Shown here: one piece after another, positions 34,844-46,976 of the stretch
Layout: each line of letters starts with the position of its first letter
Position numbering within the stretch: position 1 is the first letter of the stretch
Source of the DNA: Brachycybe producta
Lineage: Eukaryota > Arthropoda > Diplopoda > Playtdesmida > Andrognathidae
Direction: 5' to 3'
Length of the DNA: 64,000 bases
Assembly: GCA_036925085.1 (NCBI GenBank)
Contig: JAUPFP010000037.1
Span: 1,570,001-1,634,000 of the forward strand
Notes under the pieces: model-generated
Databases searched by the model: none
Seen by the model: the letters and a program-made list of their open reading frames with translations, nothing else
Told to the model about the DNA's origin: nothing
Translations under genes and position numbers: made by a program

Positions 34844-37800
34844 GTAAGTAAAAGTTATATATTTAGTATTCAATCATTTTTGTAATATTGGGGATATCAG
34901 TTTTTTTTAGAAATTATTTGAATATAAATGCCAACAAATGTGCATAACCATGTGTTTACTACATGTTTAAATCTTTGTGTAATTTAACTGTGAGCAGGAA
35001 TATTTTAATCAGTGTTGTGACATTATATTATATATTTACATCAGTGAAAAACTTATTACAATCACTAAATTTTAAAAAGAAATTCATTGCAATTGCTGAT
35101 TTTTCGAAAGAAATTCGATTAGTTTCCAATTACAAATCCGATTATAGAAACAAAGTGTAATATTATCAAAAAAACAAAAAACAAAAAATTACAAACCTGA
35201 ATATCGAAAGTGACGCACAAACACGCTGATCAGGATTAATTCACACAACTTCTGAGTAGTTTCAGTACAAAAAAGTAAAGAGTAAAAAGTAATTGCCTTC
35301 TTTTTATGTTGCAAATTACAGACTACAGAAATTAATGTGGTGAATTACTAATTACTTAAAAGAAGTAATTTAAATTCATTACTTTTAGGAGTTTTAGTAA
35401 ATTTCTTCCCAGCACTGGTTTTAATAATACAATATTTTTTTATTAATTCTAAGTTATTTTGTATTTGCATTTAAATTTATAGTTTTGGAGATTTTTCTTT
35501 TTAACTTACATTTGTTAGAGTCAAAAAATTTGTTTATATTTTTAAATGTTGTAGTCGTTTGCCTAAACAAATATTCCAGAATAAGCCCTATAGGAAAAAA
35601 GTGTATATTTTGAAATTGACCCAAGTTCAAATGATTATGATGCTATAATTCTTTTTATGTAAGGCGCTGTACGTTTAATACAGACTTTGTTAACGTGAGT
35701 GAGCTACTGTTTAATTGCCTTTCAGTTGCCCCAAAAATTGTCCCATTTGAGTTCCAAGATGAACTGTTGAGAGAGGGGATGAGGGCCAGACTCCAGTGTG
35801 TTGTTAGTGAAGGAGATCTGCCTTTAAATGTGACATGGCTCAAGGATGGAAAGCCACTTTCTCCTGAGTTAGGCGTCATGGTCCGTGTTCTGGATGAATT
35901 TTCAAGCATTCTAACAATAAACAGCATCACTCCTGGCCACAACGGCAAATACGTCTGTGTGGCCTCCAACAGGGCTGCCACTGTTATTCACGCTGCGGAA
36001 TTGTCAGTTAATGGTAAAGAAATTGTTTTATGTCTTGACTTCCTTTTCAGTTCCTCCAAAGATTATCCCGTTTGCATTTCTCGATGACCAGTTTTACAAG
36101 GGAATGAGAGCTCATGTAACTTGTGCCGTGAGTCAGGGTGACCTTCCCATTATGTTTCACTGGTTGAAGGATGGTTTAGCCATGCCTATTGAAATGGGGG
36201 TTGTGAGCAGACAGTACGATGATCAAACCGAATCTTTGAGCATCGAGAATGTGAATTCCCAACATTCTGGGAACTTCACATGTGTGGCACGCAATAGGGC
36301 TGGACAATCTTCCTGGACAGCCGAACTGCTTGTCCGCGGTAAATTATCTTCCTGATTTTAAATGGGGTTTCTTTTTTGTCCTTTTGTTGCAGTGGGCCCA
36401 AAGATTGTGCCATTTTCCTTTGGAGATATGCTCTCCGAAGGTTCCCCTACCAGAGTGGTGTGTGGCTTGCAAGAAGGAGACGGCACAATCCAGTTCTCAT
36501 GGCTTCGGGATGGTGTTCCACTCGCAAAAGATGACACCATCTCGATTCATGAGGTGGATGGTCTTTCGAGTATTCTGTTTTTCAGAAGTCTTTCTGCCGA
36601 ACATGCTGGCGTTTACACTTGCATAGCCAAAAATAGAATGGGCGTTGATCGACACAACGCTTTATTGAGTGTCAATGGTAATTTAGAGTGACATTTTTTC
36701 ATGTTCCAGTAGCACCGAAGATCGTGCCATTCTCGTTCCAAGGGGATCATGTGTTTGAAGGAGCTTTAGCCCGTCTCACCTGCGTAGTCTATCAGGGAGA
36801 TCTTCCACTGAAAATCACTTGGTTAAAAGATACCCATGAAATTCCTATGAGTTTTGGCATCAGTGTCCGAAACGTTGATACATATACCAGCATACTAACC
36901 ATTGACCAAGTGGAATTGAAACATAGTGGCAATTACAGTTGTGTGGCTGAAAACCAGGCAGCTTCTGCAAGCCACACGGCAGTTCTCATTGTAAATGGTA
37001 GGCCTGCAACTTGAACCATATCATCCTCTTGTTACAGTTCCTCCCAAAGTCGTGCCGTTCAGTTTCCAAGATGAGCACTTAATAGAGGGTCAGCTGGCCA
37101 GAGTGTCTTGCATTGTCAGTCGTGGTGATCTACCATTAAAACTGGTCTGGGAGAAAGATGGCGAACAGCTACAACCAGATTCATTGGAAGTTCAGATTAG
37201 ATCGTTTGATGAACATTCTAGTATCTTGTCTATTGCTGGTGTTTCTCCAAAACACAATGGAATCTACTCTTGTGTTGCAAGCAATGGAGCAGGATTTGCT
37301 AGACACTCCGCCCAGCTAACTGTCAATGGTAATTAAAGTTACTTGGAAAACTGGGTTGGTGTGCTTTAATTATTTTGTTAAATTTTATAATTGTTGTTAT
37401 TACTAAAATTGGTTGTGGTTGAGAACAGGATGTTTTCTAAAAACTTTTTCAGTTTCTTAGCCCCCACCTCCATATTCTAAAAAGTTGCTTTAAGTAAAGT
37501 TAAACTTGAAACAAGACTTTGACAAAACTTTTTATAGCGAGTTTATGTTGAATTTTTAAGTGTTATTTTAGCTTTGCTTTAACTTGAGTAACGTTGTAGA
37601 ATATGGCTGTTAGTTTTGGTTCTAAAACAACAAACATGCCAACCCAGTTTTAAGTTCAAAGTATTAGATGTCTTTACCTTCGTTTGTTAACTATTTATAA
37701 AAGGGCATAAGAAATTTATAACAATTGTTGTTATTTATTAGTTCCACCACAATGGATATCAGAACCTGCAGACATTGCTGTATTAAAAGGGCAAAGTGCT

Positions 37801-40800
37801 ATGCTTCATTGTAATGTACGAGGTTATCCACAGCCAAAAGTATCCTGGATAAAATTTAATGGCAAGTTTTTTTTTATAGTTTTGTTAATGTTTAACTTAA
37901 TGCAGATTTATTTTAATTAGATGCGTCAGCATCTTCTAGATTTACAGCTTTGACCAGTGGTGGTGATTTGCAGATTTTTCCCAATGGGTCGCTAGTGATC
38001 AATTCAGTAAATTCTACTCATGAGGGTTATTATTCCTGCGAAGTCTCCAATGGTATCGGTACAGGATTGAGTGGAGGAGCACAAATAAAGATTCATGGTA
38101 TTAGTTCATTATAATTGTAAAAAATAAATAAACATGTCAACAACATTGATTTAATTATTGATTTGTAGCACCACCATTTTTTCAAAGAGAACTGACTGAT
38201 AAAAATGTGCCGTTAGGAACAGAAGTTATTTTAGAATGTTACATTCAAGGAGATTCCCCCATGAAGATCACCTGGTTTAGAGATGGGAAAGTTGTACAAG
38301 AAGGCCAGACCAGGTTCTTATTTCTTTGTTTTTAATTGATTATATGCCTAATTAATTAAGATATTTTTATATCAAAGACTGAATATTCGCAACACAAATC
38401 GCACTGTGGCCGAAACTGGTTCTTTTCTGACAATTCATAAAGTTGCCAGAGAGGATAGTGCAAATTATGAATGTTTAGCTGAAAACAAGTACGGAACTAA
38501 TAGATCATCTGCAAAATTGAGAGTAGTTGGTAAGTGTTTGTAGTCAGCAATTAACCCATTAAAAGGAAAACTCATTTTTTGTAATTCTCCACAAAAAAAA
38601 GAACCTCCAAATGCTCCTCAAGATTTGAAGGCGTCTGTTGTTGGTAGCCGAACAATCGAACTCTCCTGGAGAGCCTCGTTTGATGGCAATGACAAAGTCA
38701 AGAAATATATTATTCAGTACAAGTTAGAAACAGGTATCTCGAATTGTTAAATACGTATTGTTGTGGGGTTTATTTTGTTTATAAATTCATTATCTATATT
38801 TGTAGACTCATGGGACAATGCCATCATGGTCGAAACAGTAAATGGAGAACCCACCAATGGAATTGTTAGTCAGTTGCAACCTGCCACGGGATACATTTTC
38901 CGGTTGTTTGCCGAAAATTCTCAGGGTCGTAGTCCTGCAAGTCAATTGCTTCGAGTAACCACAGATGAAGATGGTTTGTATTTTTTGTTGTCTTTCGAAG
39001 CTTTCAAACAAATGTTGAGTTGTTTTATGTACAGCTAACTCTCAAACACTGGTTATTCTGCGTTTCAGAAGCAACACTAAAGAGATATTGAAAGTGTATT
39101 AGAAACGAGAAGTATTTTTATGTTGATGTTTTTTTAAATAAACTTTATGTGTGCAAAAATTAAAAAAAAAATTGTCTGCTTAAAGTTGGATAATTTTAAA
39201 AATGACCTAAAAAACTCATTTTAAAAGATAACAACAGCAAATTACCCTTAAGTAATTGATATCCTTCTAGGTTTTAAAACACTTTCAAGTCTCTCACACA
39301 GCCGTATTTTAAAATGTTACTTAAGCCAAAGTTATACTGAAGCAAAGTGAAACTTAGACTTAACTATAGAGAGTTTTGTATAGTATCACGGTTTAAGCTT
39401 AACTTTGTTTTAAGCCACGTTTAATTTTGTTTCTGAAAGTCTAAATAACCAAAGTTCGAAGGGTGTTTAATACGAGATTAATGGCTAACTAATTTTTTAT
39501 AGTGCCATCTGGTGCACCTTTCAATATTCAAGTTGAGCCAGTGAATGTGGAAACTTTTAAAGTGCTTTGGACGGTCTGAATGCTCTTTGCGTGTGTTTTA
39601 AGTGCTTTTAAGTGCTAATAAAATTAATAATTTGTCAGGCACCTGATGAAAAACTCTGGAATGGCAAAGTTCTTGGCTACTATGTTGGTTACAAAGAGGT
39701 TGACACTGAAGATCCTTACTTGTTTAAAACATTAATGACCATCGAGCCAAATGCCGATGATTTGTCTGTTCAAATTGGAGGGTTGAAACAATTCACAAAA
39801 TATTCGGTTGTCGTCCTCGCATATAACGGCAAGGGAAAAGGTCCTCAATCGGAACCAGCAATAGTAATGACATCAGAGGGAGGTATTGAAATCAAACTCT
39901 GTAGTATTTCTTAGGATTATCGAAAGAAAATTGTTCTTTTTTTATTTAAATATAGCTCCAACTTTGCCTCCAACTGAAGTCCATTGCACTACATTGACAT
40001 CGCAGAGCATTCATGTTACGTGGAATGCTCCTTCTTCAGAATCTATCAATGGAATTCTCAGAGGATACAAGTTGGTTTACAAGATATCTACCGAATGGTT
40101 TGGTAATTAAGGTGCAACACACTTTCTACCTTGCTGTGGTGGTGTGTTCACCATTGATTGCTTTTCACTTGTCGCTTAGCATTAATTGCTAAAACACAAT
40201 TTCATCTCGAATGAATTTGCTTCTTGTTTCTTAGATGATGTTGGCGAAACTTCGATTATCGCCGAAACCACTTCGGCAACGTTGAATAATTTGACGAAGT
40301 TTCAGAATTATGATATCGAAGTTCAAGCTGTAACAAAAGCGGGTGATGGTCCAAAGAGTAGTCTCATTTCTTGCAAGACTCTTGATGACGGTATTACAGT
40401 TGGTTTCATAATGTCTTGTTGCACTTACCCTTAATAAATGTGTTTTCTACAGTTCCCGAACCTCCTCAGGACATAAAAGCAATTGTAACTTCAGAAAACT
40501 CCATTACTGTTTCTTGGAAGTTACCGAAGAATCCGAACGGAGTTTTAAAATCGTTTTCCGTTTATTGGAAGGAGGCAGATAGTGGCAAGGTAAAAAAAAA
40601 AGTCAATTGCTCGTAATTGTTGTTGTTCTTTTGAGATTTTTTTCTTGTGCAAATTCAAGTTACAAAGTTTTATGTACAGTTGATTTTCAAACTCTGGTTA
40701 TTCTGCATTTTCAGGAGCAATGCTAGAGAGAAATTGAAAGTGTGTTAGAAACTCGAATGGTATCTACAGGAAATTAATCATCCTAGTTTCTAAAACACAT

Positions 40801-43800
40801 TCAAGGTTTTTTTAATTTTGCTTCTGAAAGACAGAATAATAAGATTTCGAGAAGCATTTGCACTTTAAATAGCTAAAGATGGTTTATGAACAGCTAATTT
40901 TTGAACTCTAATTATTCTGTCTTTTAGGAGAAAAATTAAGAGAAACTAGAAAGTATTTTAGAAACTAAAAAGATAGCTCACTCACTTAAGGATCTTTCCA
41001 AATACACTTTCTATAAACAAAAATTAATAAACATCATTTGGAAAAACTTGGGTCATTTTCAAACGGACATATAAAGCTTATTTTGAAAAAAAACCCGCTA
41101 GTTTTTCAAACACTTTCAAGTTTCTCGTTTATTTCGCTCCTAAAAGACTATAATAACCAGAATTGAAGAAGCATTTACATCTTAAAACTGTCTTAACCTT
41201 AACTGGAAAGTGATGATCGATGACGGAATTGAAGTTTATTGTATTTCTTATTTTAGGATCCATCTTCACACAAAGTACCATCGCAGTTGAGTCATTACGC
41301 AGTGTCGAGGTTAGAAAAGGGTCGACAGTATGAGTTCTGGGTTACAGGTTCCACTTTAACTGGAGAAGGGTCCGCATCTAAAATTATTGTTCAAACACCA
41401 AACGGTCCAAAAAGTAATTACAATTTTCCATTTGTTAACATTTTTCTTGCTGGTCTTCCTATATTTTTTGAAAAATTTTCATTTTATTACTTGGAAAAAT
41501 ATTTTGATTGCATATAATTCTTATTCCGCCTAACCGTTGCCTTTACAAGAAACACTAGATCAGACGGCAGGTTTGCTAAGTTTTGTACTTTTGGTACAAG
41601 TTTCATGCTGTAAAAGCTTGCTGTATTATAAAGCATGCCAAAAGTTAGAAAAATAGCAAGTCTGGCTCGATACCTGGGATACCTTGATACCTCGAATGAA
41701 TTTAACACACTGAAATAACGCATGAGAAGTTGCTTGAAGTAGTCTCAGTAGAGCATGTTTCTGTCTTGTTGTAGATGAAGTTTCAATGATCTTGTCGTTG
41801 CACGTCGTTTTTCTTAACTGCAATTAAGGTGTGTCTTTTTGACGAATACTTTTAAAACTAACTCATTTTACTTGACCGAAATATTCAACTAAGTGAAAAC
41901 GTTTTGTCATTGCTTTAATAGTCGCAGCGAAAGTCATTTCTTTTGAAGATATGATCTTTACCAATTGGCAGTCTGATGTTAATCTTCCGTGTTTAATTGC
42001 TGGACAACCAGAACCTCAAAGGAAGTGGCAATTCAAGTAAATAGATTGTTTTTTCTGACATTCGTGACATATTTTTTTTACTGTGTAGCTGATGTTTTGT
42101 ATTTATTAAGGGGAACTGTCATTGAGAATTCTGGCCATACTTCTATTTCCAATGATGGTTCGTTAACTCTTAAGAATGTACACGAAGAGAATGCTGGAGA
42201 TTACACTTGTCACGTTCAGAATGAGCTTGGAGAGGATAAAATTACCTACAACGTTGTTGTTCTTTGTAAGCGAATAATTTTGCACACATCACAACAGTAT
42301 CTCAGCTTCATATTTGAACAAAATCGTTTTAGCTCCTCCCAATGTTGTATCGCTGGAAATTGTGTCCATTACGTCGAGTGCCTTCGAGGTACAATGGAAA
42401 CCACCTTCAAGCAAAATGTCGAGAATTACTGGTTACACTTTGTACATAAAACAAGAGGACGGAATACTTGAACCTATTAAACTGGGATCGGACATAAGAA
42501 CTTACAAAAAGACTGGTCTGAATTGTGGAACTAAATATGAAGTCTCGATTGTGGCTTCGAACAAAATTGGAACTGGGATAGTTTCCGATCCTATTATTGT
42601 GTCGACTAATGGGTCTGGTAATGCAACGACTGACTTTTGTAATAACGTACGTGGTTGAAAATGGTGGCATCTGGAAACAGTTCTGCGATTTGGTTGACAC
42701 AAGTAGAAACCTCATATAACATATCCCATCGTTTTTTAAGAGCCTAGAGACATTCCAGAATTGTACGTTCAGTGAGATGTGGCCAGTTTTTGTTATCAAA
42801 GTTGCTTAAATGGCTCCAACAACCAAACGGCAATTTGAAAAGTCATGAAATTACCTTAGTAATAGAAAAAAACTATTAAGGAATATGCACAATTTTTATT
42901 AAAGCTAAAAGATTTTTCTGAAGAACACCTTTTTGTTCAGAAAATTGAGCTTTTTGAGGTCAATGGTCTTTAACATGGATCAAGCAAATCAGCATAATTC
43001 AAAAAATGTATAAAATGAAAACCATTTTAAATATTGCAATCAAACGAATTTAATACCTGGCCACAGTATTCAAGAATCGATTTCAATTTTAATTATTGTT
43101 TAAAACAAAGTTGCAAGGAAGGTTTTTTGTTAGAATTGAGTCCATATTTTTGCCTATTTCGAATATGGCCCAAAGCAGCGCGTCCACACTGGAGTGTCTG
43201 GTCTCTTAATCTTAAAAAGTAGCCATCTGAGAACTAAATTTTTTAGGTAAAATGTCTATTTAGTTATTATGTATTTATGATTAATGTTGTTGGATCTTGT
43301 GCAAAGAGACTAGCGTGACCCAAATAGCAGCTATCTGTAGATAGCCCCATTTCAGGCCACACATACAAGCGTATAAACCAGATATAATTTAAAAAAGGTT
43401 TTTTTTTTCTGCAGCTCCTATTGCTCCAAATAAAGATGATTTGATTGAGGAAACATCTTCGACGGTCTCGTTGTATCTCAACACTTGGAAAGGAGACGGT
43501 TGTCCCATCCACCATTTTTCAGTTGAATATGCCTGGAAGTCGGTATCCGAATGGACGTTCGTTTCTAACAACGTTCGTCCAGAGCAACGTCGTCTCGTCA
43601 TTCCCGGTCTAAAGGCAGGAACCTGGTATAGCCTTCGCATGACAGCGCACAACAGTGCGGGATCTACGGTGGCCAAATATGACTTTGCCACCTTAACTAT
43701 TGCTGGAGGTGTACATAGAAGCATACCTTTGTAATTACTTCTGCGTCATCTTACGGAAAAGTCCGTTCTTGGCCGTTATCTTTTTCATTTGTGTGACCCG

Positions 43801-46166
43801 ATAGATTGTTTTGTTTCTATTTTAGCAACGATATCTCCCGAGTTACAAGCAGATGCTCCTCGTAATTACGAACAGGTCGACAGCCTCATGGCTCAGTTGA
43901 ACTTTTATCTTATTGTCCCAGTCATTTGTACGGCTGTCATATTAATGGCTATTATGGGAGTTGCTTGCATGTGCGTCAAGCTGAAAAGATCGGATCAACG
44001 ACGACGTGAAGGTGAATTTACTTCCCCGTTGATTCTTAAGTCAAGCTAAGCTGTTTTTAAAGTGTATACAACCGTCGAACGCTGGTTATTCTGTCTTTTA
44101 GGAGCAAAATTAAGAGAAATTTGGCAGTGTTTTAGAAACTAGAAGGGTAGCTCAATCTCTCAATCTTTTAAAATGAACTGTTTGCTTCAGTTTGGAAAAT
44201 GACCCAACTTTGAGCAGACTACATTTTATTATTTTTGTTTATGAAGTTTATTTTTCGGAAAAATATCAACTTAAAAATGCAATTAAGTGATTCTGAAACC
44301 ATTCTAGTTTCTAACACATTTTCAATTTATCTTTAGTGTTGCTGTTTTGAAACTCAGATTAACCATAGTTCGAAAATTCCTAAAACATCTTAATTGACTG
44401 ACTCTTTGACATTGGTACTTTTTAGTTGATCAGAGATTGTCTGCGGCCGCTTATGAATTGAAACGGGGAGACAGTTCGGAAAGTTTTAATTATTTGCAAC
44501 GTATGACAATGAATCGTTCTTCAAACGCAGCCAAACATTGCAAGTTACTTTACTTATTATTATTTTTTAAGCATGTTTAATGAAATGAATATGATTAACT
44601 GTTATTATTCCATGTAGTTCCAACTGATATAACTCCGTATGCGACTTTGCAGCTTCACAATCATGGCACAATGATGGGCACCATGAATCGTCATTGTATT
44701 CGTTAGTTTTCTTTCATGGTCAACTTTTTTTTTTACAGTGAAAACCGTTTAACATGAAAACGGATAACGCGAAATATATTTTTCGGTCTCTCTTCCTTAG
44801 AATAGCATAAAACTTCTCTCTTTTGACACGAAGAAATATTTCAGCTTTTTCATTTTGTGTTAAACGGTTTATATTGTAGTAGTGTACAGTGAAAACCGTT
44901 TTAACACAAAAACGGATTGCACTAAAAACCGCATAACACCTCATACACTTGTATTTTACATCTGGTACCTTGGAATAGCATAGAAATTTTTTCTTTTAAC
45001 ACAAAATTCTTATTCGTTATTAAAGAACTGATTTTTTTTAATTGTTAAGGTGGTTTTAAAGTGTAAACACTTCTCAAACCTTCAGGAGCAAAATTAATTG
45101 AAACTTGAAAGTACTTTAGAAACTAGAAGGGTAGCTCAATCGCTTAAATGTATTTTCATGTTGATGTTGTTTGCCAAATTTTTGGCGAATGTTCGCCGAA
45201 TGTTCGCTGAAAAATATTTTGGTCAATTTCATTACGTCTTAAACGGTTTCCTCTGTAGTAGCATTTATGCCGCACAATGTGTTTTAATAGGTGTAATTGT
45301 AATTTCGTTTAGCTCCTCCGTTGCCTCCGCCTCGATTTGATGAATTTTCAGGAGAAGTTCCTCAATTAATTGACACACGGGATTTCTTTCCACCTGGTCC
45401 AAGGTTAACTTGATAAAACTAATGATGATTGTGTATATTCATGGTGATTTTAATGATGATTAAAATATTTTCTTGTTTAGTAGCTTCTTGCCCGGTGACC
45501 CACAAGGGCAGTTGGTTGAGACCACTTTTATATTTCCAAATCAAACTGGAGAAAATCCAAATTCAGTACCAACTGGGTACCAAAATGATTTGGCGGTTAG
45601 AAAATTTCGGGTTTTTTGCATGAATTAGTTGAACTTAAGTTGTTTTTTGTAACTTTTGTTTAGACATATTTGCATGAATTAAAGTATGTAGGTTTTTTAG
45701 AAGGATCTTTTCAAAGAATTTCAAAGTGTATTTGAATGTTGAAGGGTAAAAGGTAAAAAGTTTATTTTGAAAGAGAGTATCATATAATTTTTATTCGACA
45801 TTGAAATACAATTTGAATTTCTTTTAAAAGATTCTTACAAAAGTGAATCTTTACCCCAAAAAGTGTCAAAGTTTTTTTCAAAAGTTTCAATTTTTCGAAA
45901 TGTGTCATTTTACTTTTTTTGATATTTTTTTACTGTTAAAAACAATATTATTCTGTTCATTTTTGGCGCGCTTTTTAGATTTTCATTGTGTTTCATTATT
46001 AAAGTGTCTCTCAAACCAAGCACAGCTCATCAGGAAAATGCCCGATAGGCCAGTTCAGGCCTGATTTATTCTATGTCTAAACAAAATTCATGAAAAACCT
46101 CCAGCTCCCACTTAATTATTAATTAGTGTTTGTATTTTACAGGACGTGCAAATGAAGTTTCCTTAA
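29992..46166 (+). CDS. Dscam: Dscam paralog B, complete, 37 coding exons, 14 Ig + 6 FNIII
   Basis: Second complete Dscam receptor with the same architecture as A. The 37 exons sum to 6510 nt, an exact multiple of three, about 2169 residues. By residue: signal 1-19, Ig1 to 122, Ig2 to 228, Ig3 to 327, Ig4 to 411, Ig5 to 510, Ig6 to 600, five Ig7-type domains to 1080, Ig8 to 1179, Ig9 to 1278, FN1-4 to 1682, Ig10 to 1772, FN5-6 to 1967, TM exon to 2027, tail to the end. The start is chosen as the first of three ATGs at 29992 before a hydrophobic leader. FN5 is one exon here (intron lost). Two introns use GC donors with perfect gcaagt (37862, 44540). The 3' end faces gene C, with 608 bp between stops. 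Confidence 0.93.
30180..30850. repeat. Minisatellite in gene B intron 1
   Basis: Tandem array of degenerate units of about 30-33 bp built on aactgaataaatgccaatt and caagcgcc. A higher-order period near 90-95 bp alternates aaatgccaa and aaatggcaaattgaagaa units. The minus strand is nearly free of stops, which creates spurious long frames. It lies wholly inside intron 30050-31586. Confidence 0.9.
31088..31455. repeat. FB fold-back repeat in gene B intron 1
   Basis: Left arm from ctcgaattcttcattattctgtc, right arm ending cgaagttcgaag. Inner arms include gttgaaatcgttcaaaataagc and its inverse gtttattttgaaagatatcaac. Confidence 0.8.
32655..32790. repeat. FB left arm in gene B Ig2-Ig3 intron
   Basis: Matches the FB left arm (cctcgaattattgtcattctgtg to tattttcatgttta). 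A degenerate opposite copy may lie at 32430-32650. Confidence 0.55.
35726..37328 (+). CDS. Dscam: Gene B exons 11-15: array of five Ig7-type domains
   Basis: Exons 35726-36013, 36051-36338, 36393-36677, 36710-36997 and 37038-37328 have the same sizes (288, 288, 285, 288, 291) as in A and C. Each begins V-x-P-K-I/V-V/I-P-F. The introns are 37, 54, 32 and 40 bp; the 32-bp intron (36678-36709) is close to the lower limit known for spliceosomal introns in animals. Each domain is most similar to the domain in the same position of A and C, so the array of five existed before the paralogs split. Confidence 0.92.
37742..41413 (+). CDS. Dscam: Gene B exons 16-27: Ig8, Ig9 and FNIII 1-4
   Basis: Exons: 37742-37861 and 37921-38097 (Ig8); 38169-38313 and 38378-38529 (Ig9); 38602-38733 and 38806-38973 (FN1); 39503-39573 and 39639-39882 (FN2); 39956-40102 and 40235-40390 (FN3); 40453-40589 and 41257-41413 (FN4). 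The Ig8 internal intron is GC-AG: AATG then gcaagt at 37862. The lengths of nearly all exons equal those of gene A. Confidence 0.9.
39047..39460. repeat. FB fold-back repeat in gene B FN1-FN2 intron
   Basis: Left arm from aactctcaaacactggttattctg, right arm ending gaaagtctaaataaccaaagttcg. About 100 bp of foreign sequence interrupts the right arm (acagccgtattttaaaatgt onward). Confidence 0.7.
40684..41170. repeat. Two FB fold-back repeats in gene B FN4 intron
   Basis: A short copy at 40684-40865 and a longer one at 40905-41170 lie side by side inside the 667-bp intron 40590-41256, making up most of it. Confidence 0.7.
41922..44011 (+). CDS. Dscam: Gene B exons 28-32: Ig10, FNIII 5-6 and transmembrane exon
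   Basis: Exons: 41922-42036 and 42111-42265 (Ig10); 42333-42617 (FN5, a single exon of 285 nt equal to the sum 99+186 of the two exons in A, C and D); 43415-43708 (FN6); 43826-44011 (TM). The TM run follows FYLIVPVICT and ends before KLKRSDQRRR. Confidence 0.9.
42618..43414 (+). other. Gene B FN5-FN6 intron (797 bp)
   Basis: AT-rich intron. No repeat or exon recognised in it. Confidence 0.5.
44078..44375. repeat. FB fold-back repeat in gene B tail intron
   Basis: Left arm from cgctggttattctgtcttttaggagc; right arm to gaaactcagattaaccatagttcg. Confidence 0.75.
44426..46166 (+). CDS. Dscam: Gene B exons 33-37: cytoplasmic tail
   Basis: Exons: 44426-44539, 44618-44701, 45313-45403, 45481-45595 and 46143-46166. 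Motifs: SSESFNYLQR, ITPYATLQL, PPPLPPPRF, FFPPGPS and ETTFIFPNQT. The exon 33 donor is GC (CATT then gcaagt, 44540), because only that gives phase 1 into TTCCAACTGAT. The exon 34 donor could be 44702 (gttagt) or a weaker gt 8-9 nt before it; I prefer 44702 because it gives 84 nt as in A and C. The last exon has 24 nt, as in every paralog. Confidence 0.8.
44736..44876. mobile_element. pogo/Tigger-like MITE in gene B tail intron
   Basis: Ends cagtgaaaaccgtttaac and ttaaacggtttatattg, flanked by TA on both sides. 141 bp, no coding capacity. A second copy starts 10 bp further on. Confidence 0.75.
44887..45255. mobile_element. Second pogo/Tigger-like MITE, interrupted by an FB arm
   Basis: It begins cagtgaaaaccgttttaacac and ends aaacggtttcctctg, with TA on both sides. 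The FB left arm at about 45070-45165 and a cgaatgttcgcc repeat lie inside it. Confidence 0.6.
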
Positions 46167-46774
46167 TATAATTCACACTTCTTGGATTTTTTAATATAAA
46201 GAGAAAAAAAACACAGGTAATCAACAAGTAGAAACTAAATTTTATTTTACTGCGTCATTTTAAATTTTAATGCACCTTATTTAATGTCACAATCATGAAA
46301 TTTGTATCGATTCATGATTTTAAAATAATGCACTAATTAGAAATTTGAACAAAATATTTTAAGATACTCGTAGATTGAAAGCATCATGTTGCTTTTTTAG
46401 TTTTCTCTCGTGTGCATTTGTTTTATTAAACTACTGTCAGTATTGCAACAATTTCGTTTCTGTGATTGGTTTCTTTTTCCGATGTGTTCTTGTAGTAATC
46501 GGTTGATACACATATACACGTAAAACCAAACAACTCTGCAATGCTTAAAACGTTTATTTCTTAAATAGAAGAAAGGAAGCCAAGAATATTTATGAGCAAA
46601 TCAAGTTTTCACAGCAAATTATCAGCAAACAAAACAAATTTAAATACATGCAAAATCGAGAATATTAGGTTTATACTATAGTCACACAGACATAATAATC
46701 CTGTTAAGAATATTAAAAGTTAAAGCATGATTAGTTAAATATAAAATATTGAGAACATTGTTAGTCGTGTCGGA
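46167..46774. other. Convergent intergenic gap between genes B and C
   Basis: Only 608 bp separate the stop of B (+) from the stop of C (-), so both 3'UTRs must lie here and may overlap. The part from about 46436 resembles the sequence downstream of gene D (from about 58208). Confidence 0.7.
46553..46558 (-). terminator. Probable poly(A) signal of gene C
   Basis: AATAAA on the minus strand, about 217 nt past the gene C stop. The homologous signal is kept after gene D at 58307-58312. Confidence 0.6.
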
Positions 46775-46976
46775 TCAGTTGAATCTCATTTTAAGAGCCT
46801 AGAAGGATTAAAAATATTTTATTTGATAAGTGAAGTTCATAAGATGTTTTTCAAAATAAACCTCGTGTGGATATCCAGCGGAGAAATTATTAGCATGAGG
46901 TCCATTTTCAGAAGAAAGATTTGGAAATATGAATGTAGTTTCAGCCATTGGAACTCCTTGTCCAGGTAATAAATTT
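46775..46976 (-). CDS. Dscam: Gene C exons 37-38: tail end
   Basis: Exon 46976-46862 encodes NLLPGQGVPMAETTFIFPN and on to YPHE. The last exon 46798-46775 (24 nt with TGA) matches the size of the last exon in A, B and D. The 63-bp intron between them stays open when retained and would give a different C-terminus of 18 residues. Confidence 0.78.
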
